Origin: Viola odorata
Taxonomy: Eukaryota > Streptophyta > Magnoliopsida > Malpighiales > Violaceae
Assembly (NCBI GenBank): GCA_963691705.1
Contig: OY829544.1
Location: 2,115,501-2,179,500, forward strand
Direction of reading: 5' to 3'
Length of the DNA stretch: 64,000 nt
Each line of letters starts with the position of its first letter. Position 1 is the stretch's first letter. A model generated the notes under the pieces. That model ran no database searches, was not told where the DNA came from, and saw nothing but the letters and a program-made list of their open reading frames with translations. This document shows positions 50,030 to 59,600 of this stretch, in pieces. The position numbers and the translations under genes were made by a program.

Positions 50030-50039
50030 TTTACATAAT

Positions 50040-50270
50040 AGTAAAATATTTTTCACTAGTACAAGTACACTTTGGTTCTAGAAGCAGAAACATAAGATGC
50101 CTCAACAGACTCAGGCCCAAGCCCATCTCCATTTTCTAATCCCAGCAACCAACCATATGCAGCCCACAATAAACAGACAAGAAGAAGTCTGAGCATTAAA
50201 ACTCAGGTTCGACTACAACAACCAGCCAATCCACATGATCCGAGTCCGGAGTACAACAACGAAATTCATA
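50040..50270. repeat. Duplicated segment, copy A (right part)
   Basis: Nearly identical to 55505-55734 (copy C) from ttcactagtacaag to acgaaattcataa. Its first part also matches 51553-51600 (copy B). Confidence 0.9.
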
Positions 50271-50280
50271 ATATTATTGT

Positions 50281-50480
50281 TTATCCTAACCATATGGCAG
50301 GTGTCCATGGAACACCGATCTCACCTGCACCCTCATCAAGAAAGACTACTTCTATATTCATGGCACGTTCCATGATATCACGACAAATTCCGATTGGAGT
50401 TACTTGGAAACGCACATCCGTAGTGTTGATGCCATACGCAAATATCAACTCTTCGGTTTTTGGAGATGCTTCGTGACTAT
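50281..50480 (-). pseudogene. Unrecognised coding-like remnant
   Basis: The minus-strand frame reads about 60 codons without a stop, including EASPKTEELIFAYGINTT and GAGEIGVPWTPA. It looks like real protein sequence rather than chance, but I do not recognise the family. It has no start and breaks off where copy A of the duplicated segment begins and where a MITE follows (50526). Probably a relic of a gene or transposon. Confidence 0.35.
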
Positions 50481-50525
50481 CCGTCCAACAATTTACTAGT
50501 CAGTGGGGATTTCAATTTGATACTA

Positions 50526-50743
50526 CTCCCTCCGGTTCGAAATAAATGTCGTTTACTATTTGGACACGCATTTTAAGAAAATCGAATGATTTACTATTTG
50601 ATCCCAAAAATTTTCGTACTTTTTTTCGAACATACGTTTCCGAAAAAAAATACGAAATTTTTTGGGGTCAAATAGTGAATCATTTGACTTTTTTGAGATG
50701 CGTGCCCAAATAGTAAACGGCGTTTATTTCGGACCGGAGGGAG
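50526..50743. mobile_element. Stowaway-type MITE (218 bp)
   Basis: CTCCCTCCGGTTCGAAATAA at the left and TTATTTCGGACCGGAGGGAG at the right, flanked by TA. The arms pair along nearly their whole length. Confidence 0.9.
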
Positions 50744-50769
50744 TATATTCCAACGAAAAGTAAGGTGTG

Positions 50770-51127
50770 ATTGTGAAGTTAAAAACAGTTTATTAATATG
50801 AGTAACGGAGAAAAAAATCATTTAAAATTCTCTTACAATGAAAATTTTCATTTAGCAGATTAATACATCTCGTAATAAGTATAGAATATAGAGATATGCA
50901 AAGACTTTAAACTTTACTAAAACACATTGAGTCTCATCCAACTGGATAGGTATAAAGACCATGTTGAGTTGAACAAACAAGTATGGTAAACTAGTTAATT
51001 GAATACAAACCAATCCGATTGGCTATTTGGAGTGTGTCAACTAGCACAAACCGACACGTCATACCTAGACTTGTTGGAGTGATTGGACTAAAATTATTTT
51101 CTTCATTTTTTTAATGTTTACATAATA
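50770..51127. repeat. Duplicated segment, copy B (left part)
   Basis: Matches 46110-46389. Here the sequence runs without the MULE, showing the empty target site (atgtttacataata). Confidence 0.85.
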
Positions 51128-51550
51128 CCCCCCGCCGGAGGAAAATCCCAATAATGGGTTTTAATTAATGCCCTTGGGCGTCGTACCTTTTTCTCATTTT
51201 TTAATAGTATTTTTTGTCGCGGGTCCCACCTATACAGTAACTTTTTTAATTTTTTAATATTATTTTTTGACAGTGGCCCCACCAGTACAGTAACCTTTTA
51301 AATTTTTAATCTTATTTCTGACGCGGGCCCACCAACACAGTAAATTTTTAAATTTTTTAATATTATTTTCTGACGCGAGCCCCACTTTTCTTAATTTTTT
51401 CAAAAAGTGGGCCCGCGTCTATTAATAAAAATCAGAGGGATTAATTGACTTTTTGAAACAGTAACATTCAGTAAAGTAACACAAAAAAATCAAATAATGT
51501 GTACAGTAACATTCAATAGAAAAATGACAGGTAATTGAGACGGGAAGGAG
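51128..51550. mobile_element. MITE-like insertion with TA target site, 423 bp, internal tandem repeats
   Basis: Comparison with copies A and C shows that 51128-51550 is extra sequence between TA and TA. The ends are CCCCCCGCC and CGGGAAGGAG. About four diverged units of about 57 bp (51190-51413; 'ttttaatattattttctgacgc', then gggcccac and cagtaa words) fill its left half. Confidence 0.75.
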
Positions 51551-51645
51551 TAATATTTTTCACTGGTACAATTGTTAGAAGCAGAAACACAAGCTGACCG
51601 GACTACGTGTCATCTAAATACTGTTTGTCCTCCTTAATCTTCGCC

Positions 51646-51653
51646 TATATATA
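51646..51653 (+). promoter_or_regulatory. TATA box of the repeat-containing DUF2775 gene
   Basis: TATATATA, 116 bp upstream of the ATG, with a CT-rich leader between. Confidence 0.6.
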
Positions 51654-51768
51654 CTAACCATTTTCGGCCAGCAATTTCTGCACAACTACAACTACAACTA
51701 CTTCTACTTACTGATATATTAAGGAAAGTTATTCCATTTTGAAGTTCTCTGTTTCAGTTACAGAGAAG

Positions 51769-52457
51769 ATGAGATCGATCTCCTCTTTTCTCATTCTTTT
51801 CTCACTTCTTATGGTAAAAATAATAAGTAATTATACTGTTATCCCGCATTACTAATTTGTCAAAATCTAGAAAGTTTATTTAAAGGATCAACTTAGATAT
51901 AATTATGACCTTATTCTCCTCTTAATTTTTTTCTGTCAATTTATAAAATGGTTTAATTTAACTTCTTTTTTTCAATTTTTTTTATTTTGCAGCTTGCATT
52001 GAGTATCAATGCCAGAAAAGATCTTGGTGAACATTGGAGGTTCACCAAGGAATTTGAGCCCGAACCCACTGCTAGTGCTTACGACAACAACATCAACAAT
52101 GATGAACCTAAAACAAAAAAGAGTTTTTTCACCAAGGAATTTGAGCCAGAACCTAATGCTTCCGCCTACGACAACGGTATGATCAAAAATTACAATCACG
52201 AGAGAGGGCAGAGATTCGCTAAAGAATTCGAGTCAGAACCCAACGTTTCACCCTACGACAACCGCATCAAGAACGATGGACTTGGAAAAAAAAAGACTTT
52301 CGCCAAGGAATTTGAGCCAGAACCTAATCTTAGTTCTTACGACAACAGCATCAAGATTGACAAACAAGGAAAGAAGAAGAGGTTTGCTAAACCTACTACT
52401 ACCTCCTACGACAACGACATCAAGCGCAAAGAAGAGAAATCCTTTGCTGATCATTAA
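51769..52457 (+). CDS. Organ-specific (DUF2775) protein with EFEPEPN repeats, 169 aa, 2 exons
   Basis: Exon 1 (51769-51813) encodes MRSISSFLILFSLLM. Exon 2 (51993-52457) begins LALSINARKDLGEHW. Together they give a signal peptide and the ARKD motif of the family. The mature part is built of repeats of about 27-32 residues: FTKEFEPEPTASAYDN, FTKEFEPEPNASAYDN, FAKEFESEPNVSPYDN, FAKEFEPEPNLSSYDN, and a shortened fifth FAKPTTTSYDND. It is highly charged and probably disordered. The intron position matches the small DUF2775 gene at 28.2 kb. Known relatives are organ-specific proteins S2 of legumes; molecular function is unknown. Confidence 0.88.
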
Positions 52458-53375
52458 GCATATAGTTAATATTATGTGCAAAGCTTTTATTAATTAAGCG
52501 CATATATATATATAATTATTGGTGTGTTTTATTTTGTTGCAAAATTAAATAAAGGTTTCTCTTGAAGAGACTTAGGATCATGTAATGTGTAAAATTTGAA
52601 GCAAGTATTCTGGTTTTGATTTAATAGAGTGAGTGCCAACATCCAATCCGTAACCTCATGGAAAATATTGTAAATGCTAACCAATTTGCTAGAGCAGGTT
52701 GGTATATTTGAATCAAGTGTTTTTTTTTTGAACAATTTGAATCAGGTTAATTAATTATAGTATACACTATACACTTAATCAATGTTACGGATCCGGCTTC
52801 TAATTCGGTTCGAACTAATTTTTCTGGGATTTGAAATGGGCCTGACGTGTGTAAATGAGGTTTCAAAAATAGGACCCATATTGTACTCGATAGAATCCCA
52901 ATTTTTTTCCCTCAATAGCAGGATGAGATACGAACCTGAATCCGAATCTCTATTAGTACTTTAATTATTTTTATCACCAACAAACAACCAATAAAATATA
53001 TGTATATTAGTCATGGAATACCAGTTCACCAATACAAATAAGAATTAATGTTAGATACTTTGTTATATTTTACCCTTATTTTTTCTTTCTTTTTTCAATC
53101 TTCAACAATTTTTTTTCTATCTAGGCCCACCATTTGCAAAGAAGTATTACAATGATCAGAACCATCTTGCTATTAGAAATAAAGAATGGATTTTGTAGTG
53201 AGCAATCTACTTCTAATCCAAAGAACGAGGAGGGAGACGATGCATGTCCAGACACACAGCTGCTCTGTTTGGTAAGGTTGGAAGGAAGACAGATGGATAG
53301 TCGGATAGGAAAGATTTGGAGTTGGACTGGAATTTGGTGGAGTGTGTGGTGACTATGGTCGGGTTACTCATTAAT
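52458..53375. other. 3' UTR of the DUF2775 gene and intergenic DNA
   Basis: No gene is recognised. Short open stretches at 52782 and 53134 have no domain or start context. Confidence 0.4.
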
Positions 53376-53835
53376 GACATAAAACAACCCTGGATTTTAA
53401 AAAATTAATTAATCGCAACCCTGAACTTATTTTTTGTTTAATTACAACCCTGAACTTTCGACTTAATGATAAATTCCACCCCTGTCGTGACGGAATATAG
53501 ACGTGGCCCGTTATGTGCCATGTGTGCTACCACGGCGACTGTCCACATATGCAAATGTCCACGGCACCGTGCCACGTGGCTGTGGAAATTAGTGGGAGTG
53601 GGTCCCACAACCACTTGGCATGGTGGTGTGGACATCTGCATATATGGGTTGTCGATGTGGCAGCCACGTGGCGGTACACGTGGTACATAACGACACTGTC
53701 ACTGCCACGTCAGTGTTCCGTCACGACAGGGGTGGAATTTATCATTAAGTCGAAAGTTCAGGGTTGTAATTAAACAAAAAATAAGTTCAGGGTTGCGATT
53801 AATTAATTTTTTAAAGTCCAGGGTTGTTTTATGTC
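53376..53835. mobile_element. Foldback element, 460-bp near-palindrome
   Basis: GACATAAAACAACCCTGGA at the left and TCCAGGGTTGTTTTATGTC at the right are perfect complements. Pairing continues inward past 'gaactttcgacttaatgat' to about 53510 on the left and 53705 on the right. The centre is GC-richer with several CACGTGG-type words. No clear target duplication; probably a MULE-derived MITE. Confidence 0.8.
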
Positions 53836-54583
53836 GTCAAGCCTTACTTTTTGTTAGGCATTTAAGTCAAGTGTCTATTAGAAAAATATGTTTTTTTAAT
53901 AAGTAAATTATAAACGGATAGACGATAAGTTGTTCAGTTTATCCCGTCCTCCTATATATGGAACGGACGGGTCTAACCCGACACGTTCATTAAATGAGAT
54001 TAAAATTGAGATTCGTATTCCATCTAAAACTGAACGGACGTGACAAGATGGATATACGAACATGCCCTCATATCATTGCTCATCGCATCATAAAAATATA
54101 ATTTTTCAAACTTTTATATAATACAAAATATAAGTTAAAAGTATATACTAAAAGAAAAGTATACATAATTTTGTCTTTCGATTTTTGACGCATAAAATTG
54201 TTTTAAATTAAAAATATATTTTTTATGAGATAAATTATGAATTCAGGTATTTTTAATGATAATTAATTATATAACTATTTTCTAAAATAAAGTATAAGAA
54301 TGTAAAGCCATTGCTTTCATAAAATATAAATTTAAAATCGTTTTTTATTTGGAATTAAAATCACTGCTGAGTGAAAGCGTTCTCCTTTTGTAGGTATTTG
54401 TGTTGATTTCATCTTCATCTCTACACTGTCCACCAAATTCCGAAAATACTTCTTTCAACACTTTAATCAATTTGAATTATCATGGACGAAGAAGACATCT
54501 TCTTTTATGATTGAACATTAGGATATACAACCAACCATTATTAAATACGAAAAGATTATTATATCTTAACACATTAGTTAATA
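53836..54583. other. AT-rich intergenic DNA
   Basis: No gene or recognisable element in about 750 bp. Confidence 0.4.
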
Positions 54584-54795
54584 CTCCCTCCGGACATAAA
54601 TACTTGTCCGTGCACGTATTTTGAGGAGATCGAATGACTCACTATTTGACCCCAAAAAATTTCGTGTTTTTTTCCGGACGTACGCTAATCATTGGCGTAC
54701 GTCCAAAAAAAAACACGAATTTTTTGGGGTCAAATAGTGAGTCATTCGGCCCCCTCAAAATACGTGCACGGATAAATATTTATGTCCGGAGGGAG
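54584..54795. mobile_element. Stowaway-type MITE, near-perfect hairpin (212 bp)
   Basis: CTCCCTCCGGACATAAATA and its complement TATTTATGTCCGGAGGGAG are flanked by TA. The whole element pairs with itself apart from a few mismatches, with a loop near 54690. Confidence 0.92.
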
Positions 54796-55011
54796 TACAA
54801 CTTTATTAATAAAATAGTTAGTATCTCAAGCATTATTAGTTCGAATTATTCATTTTTGTAATTTTTTGTTTTATAAATAATGTTATTATGTTATTTAAAT
54901 TTCCAAGCAGGAGCTTTCATGGGCCTGGTAATTATGTATATAATGAATAATGGCAGATCAACGAAATCGAAAGTTATAAATTAGAAGTTCGTGGCAACAA
55001 CATTCAAACTA

Positions 55012-55257
55012 CTCCCTCTGGACACTTTTAATTGTCATTTTCCTACAGATTTTTACTGTTCATAATACTTATCATTTTATCCATTTCGAAACATATATTT
55101 TGTACAAATGACATTTTTTTTTATGAATCAACCCAATTTGATGATATTGTGATAATTTGATTAAAAATTAGGAGTAAAAATGAAACAATATGGAATAAAA
55201 TAAGATTAAAGATCATTATCTTACGAATTTTTACTATTCTAAAACGTCATTTAGGAG
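55012..55257. mobile_element. Degenerate Stowaway-like MITE
   Basis: TA-CTCCCTCTGG at the left and TTAGGAG-TA at the right, about 246 bp apart, with only weak pairing between the arms. Confidence 0.4.
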
Positions 55258-55494
55258 TAGATGGCAGCAGCATCGTCAGAATTATTGAGCCAACATGATC
55301 ATAGTCATAATTTATCGACAAGAAAACAAGACAAATTAATTTCTAATAATAGGATATGTTACACTCCAAATCTTGTCAAGATTTTAGTCTGTCTCAGGCA
55401 GCACGTTGGTCCATGCAGTTTCTATATTTTGAAAATTCACGTGGAAGAAATTATTTGATTTGATTGAATATATATTTAATAGAACAAAGTAATT

Positions 55495-55734
55495 AGTCAT
55501 GTTTACATTAATATTTTTCACTAGTAGAAGTACACTTTGGTTCTAGAAGCAGAACCATAAGATGCCTCAATAGACACGGGCCCAAGCCCATCTCCATTTT
55601 CTAATCCCAGCAACCAACCAGATGCAGCCCACAATAAACAGACAAGAAGAAGACTGAGCATTAAACCTCAGGTTCGACTACAACAACCAGCCAATCCACA
55701 GATCCGAGTCCGGAGTACAACAACGAAATTCATA
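55495..55734. repeat. Duplicated segment, copy C
   Basis: Matches 50040-50270. It reads ttacattaatatttttcac without any insertion at the sites where copy A has a MULE and copy B a MITE. It ends 43 bp before the LTR of the Tat element. Confidence 0.88.
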
Positions 55735-55777
55735 AGAGCCCTCGAACCATGGATGAAATGGAAATTGACCAGAATAA

Positions 55778-56575
55778 TGATAATCTGATAAAAAAGCTAT
55801 GCGTGCTTGATAATACATAAAATTATCAGAAGGGCACAATGGACTTTGTGCCTTCACGAAGTACCGTTGACCGGTCAAAACGGCACATGGCCGGTTTGAC
55901 CAAGTCAACGATATAAAAGGCATCGTGATCGATTGACCAGGTCAACGGGAATAAGTAACTAAAGGACAAGCCCAGCCCGTTATCACCAAAACGGCACAGA
56001 GCCGATTTGCCAATAAAGGCGAAGACAACGACACTCGGCCGATTCTCCACAAACGGCTCCTTGCCGATTCTCCACAAACGGCATCGTACTGATGGGGCCC
56101 AGATATAAATCTCCCCTCATAGATATTATTGGTATAGTACTCCATAGTCAGTATACATTTAGTCAAGGTTGGCAGGGAGGATAACCTGCTCCCATCACAT
56201 CGTCACCTGACAACCGGACAAAGGGACGACCCTATTCCCCTGAAATAAGGTCTGCACCCCACGTTACAATGATGAATCCCTGCCCCTAGACCACCTGCTA
56301 AGGAAAAAGGAGAGGGGATGTCAGAGATCTAACCACTCTAGTCCAGCCTAAGGACTAGAGGGTGGTATATAAGGGAAGTTTTCTCCTTTACTCAAGGACA
56401 CGAAAAAATACACACACACTTTCTACCCACATAACAAAATTACTGACTTTGGCATTGGAGCTCTTACGCCGAAAAACACTTCCGGCACTGTGCAGGTCCT
56501 TCACGAAGATCTGATCACCACCTTCCAGCGAGCTACTTTACCGAAAAACCCCCCACTCCGGTCCACGGATTATCA
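55778..56575 (+). repeat. 5' LTR of the Tat element (about 798 bp)
   Basis: The end ..GATTATCA at 56575 is followed by TTTGGTGCTTTCATTGAGAG, a typical post-LTR primer-binding context. The start is chosen at TGATAATC (55778) because it is the exact complement of the end. A second TGATAAT at 55808 is possible. A TATA box lies at 56366-56373. The 5 bases before the start are AATAA. Without the 3' LTR, the borders are inferred. Confidence 0.65.
56366..56373 (+). promoter_or_regulatory. TATA box in the 5' LTR
   Basis: TATATAAG, about 200 bp before the LTR end, the usual position of the U3/R border. Confidence 0.65.
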
Positions 56576-56596
56576 TTTGGTGCTTTCATTGAGAGC
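56576..56596 (+). other. Probable primer-binding site of the Tat element
   Basis: Directly after the LTR end comes TTTGGTGCTTTCATTGAGAG. It begins with TGG after two T's, as expected for pairing with a tRNA 3' CCA end. The tRNA is not identified. Confidence 0.5.
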
Positions 56597-56678
56597 TTTT
56601 GAGTTTTGAGTGAGCAGCCTTGAAATTCAAAGCTCTTCCTTTTCTTCAATCTTATTGGGGGTTTTTTCATTTCCAAAA

Positions 56679-59600
56679 ATGGCATCCGACCCAAACTTTC
56701 AATCAAATCAACCTACCAGTGGTGCTGCTGGTCAGTATGAAACGCCACCTCCTCATGCCTCATCTTCCCGTGTGGACATGAACGCCGCAGCCCGCCGGCT
56801 TAATTTTCCAGAAATTCCAGAGGTGCTACTCCCCAGCACCCCACAACCAGCAGTCATCCCACCAGCAGTCATGCATGAGTTCGCTGCCTTGCATAGACGG
56901 ATGGATCTGATGATGCAAACGTTTATGGGAGGGATCCCTCCGCCCGTTCACCAGCAGATCCTCCCCCAGCAGATTCACTCCCAACAGATCATTCCTCAGC
57001 AGATCCCTGACCAACCTGCAGCGACACCATCTTTAGTGCCCCCGCCCATGGCATTCCAGCCAGTCAGATCTGTACAACAGCACGTCAGTCAGCCAGCTCA
57101 ACGGGAAAATCTTTCGAATGAGCTCCGGATGCCCCGTCGCAGTGAAAATCCGATCAGAGGGGAAGGGTACCTGGACAACATGGAAGAGGCTAATAGCCGA
57201 GCAGTCCAGCGTAGCCCGAGAAGGAGCCAGAAGCGGTCAGTAGAAGGAAGATCCGAAAGAGGAAGAGTTCGGGAGAGGTCAATGGATCGGCCCCAATCGG
57301 GAAGGGATCGCGAGAGGGCTGATCGGAATGCTTCAAGAGGCTCTGCCTCCCTACGAGCTCGGGAAGAGCAAGATGATGATCCCAAGAATCCGTTAACCTT
57401 TCGGGTTAGGAAGCATCGGGTGAGCAGACACGTCAAATTGCCAACCGATTCTTACATGGGGACGACGGATCCGACAGTTCATGTGAGCTTAGTAAAAAAG
57501 CACGTTAAGTTTTTTACTAGAAAGGATGAGGCGCTGTGCCAAATATTTGTGATGACTCTGAAGGGAATCGCCAACACCTGGTTTGAAAAATTGCCAGCCG
57601 GATCTGTGGACAGTTTTGAGCAGTTGGCGAAAGTTTTCACAAGCCGATTTAGCTCTTGTATTCCTGTGGAAAAGTCTCCGGCGGTTCTATTTGATATGGT
57701 GCGAAAGTCGGGGGAATCCTTAACGGTGTATGTTGCCAGATTCAATGCTGAGTTGGCCACTCTGCCCGACGTTGCGCCTAACTTTGCCGCTGAGGCTTTG
57801 AAGAGGAACTGCAGGTATCGGGAGTTGGAAAATGCTCTGATTGCGAGCACGCCGAAGACCCTGGACCTCTTGCGGATCGAGGTGGACAAGTTTGCGAGGA
57901 TGGAAGAAGCAGATTTCCAGCGGAAGAAACGGGAGGAGCCCGATCTTCCCAAGAAAGAAACGGCCGTCCGCAAGCAGGGAGAAAAGAAGCAAGCGGCTGG
58001 AGGCCGGCAGACGGATCGCCTTGCGGATTTCTCCACGTTGCAGCTAACTAAGCCGGTGGCGGAGATCTTTGCCATCATAGAAGAACGGAGATTGCCGATT
58101 CAGTATCCAAAGCGCAAACCTGGCGCCGTTATGGGACCGCATAAGGATTCTTACTGCCGTTTCCATAAGGCAAAAGGGCATGACACTGAGGATTGTTTCT
58201 CTCTGAAAAAGGCTATTGAAAAGTTGATTGAAGAGGGCTATTTGGGCGAGTTTGCGGCCAAGGCTCGAAATAGGGCCAGGGAGGATCGAACTGACGGCAA
58301 CAGGAGAGAAGCGGAAGCTGATCCCAATGCAGCCGGAACCAGTAACCAGAGAGACAAAGGAAAGCAGCAGGTGTTGACAACCTCTCTCGATGAGTTCTTC
58401 ATGATCAATTTGATAGCGGGAGGAGCCCAGCAGGAGGAATCGGAGGATGTACCGATTGGGGAAAAGAGAAAGCGGAATGATCCCGTAGGGGAAAAAGCAG
58501 GTCTATCGGAGCTGGACCGAATGGCCATAACATTTTCAGAGGAGGATGAGATCGGAGTGACATATCCTCAGAATGAAGCATTGGTAGTGACAGCCATCAT
58601 TGCCGAGTGCGGGGTCAGGCGTACGCTGGTGGACAACGGAAGTGCTGTGAACCTCATTTCTGCCAACGCCTTTAACCGTTTGCAAGGACCTAGACCGGAC
58701 CTGAAGCCTTGCCGACGGCCGATCATTGGGGTAAACGGCATTCCCATTCCTGTTGTAGGCTTAACTTTTCTGTCAATCTTTTTTGTGGAAGACAGCTCCC
58801 GCAGAAAGGAGCAGCAGCTATTTCTGGTGGTGGACTTAAACCTGCCATACAATGTGATCTTGGGGCGTCCGTTTTTAAATGCTTTCGGTGTGGTAATATC
58901 GCAAAGGCATTTGAAGATGCAATACCCTTCCTGGGACGGCGTGGTTACGATCCGAGGAGATCAGAAGGTAGCTGCTGAATGCTACATCACAATGGTTGAT
59001 GGTTGCTGCGATCGCTATGTCTGCGTAGCGGACGATTCACTAGAAGATGATGAGGAGCAGCGTACCCAGCCATTGGAGAGAATGGTCCAAGTGTCGGTGG
59101 CTGATCTGCCCGCTGAGCATTTTTTAATAAGCGAGAAGTTGAGCAAGGGAGATTGTGACCAGCTTGCGTTTCTGTTAAACGAGTGCAGAGGAGAATTCGC
59201 CTGGGTCCCGACGGACATACCAGGCCTTTCGAGGGAAACGGCAGAGCACCGATTGAACGTGTACCCGAATGCCAGGCCAGTGCAACAGAAACGGCGAGCC
59301 TTCTCCAAAGAAAAAGCAGATGCAATTGAGAAAGAAGTGGACAAGCTCTTAAAGGCCAACTTCATCCGAGAGGTTCAGTATCCGCCATGGTTAGCTAATC
59401 CAGTGGTAGTGAGAAAGCCAGGCGGGGAGTGGAGGATGTGTATTGATTTCACTGACCTGAACGAGGCATGCCCCAAGGACTGTTATCCGCTGCCACGGAT
59501 AGAGCAATTGGTGGATCAAACGGCTGGTTATGGGTATCTAAGTTCGCTTGATGCCAATTCGGGGTATCACCAGATACCGATGGCGATCGAAGACGAGGAG

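Noticed and set aside
53466..53773. Overlapping frames with Cys/His in the foldback element
   Set aside because: They arise from the palindrome, with mirrored frames on both strands, and have no conserved domain.
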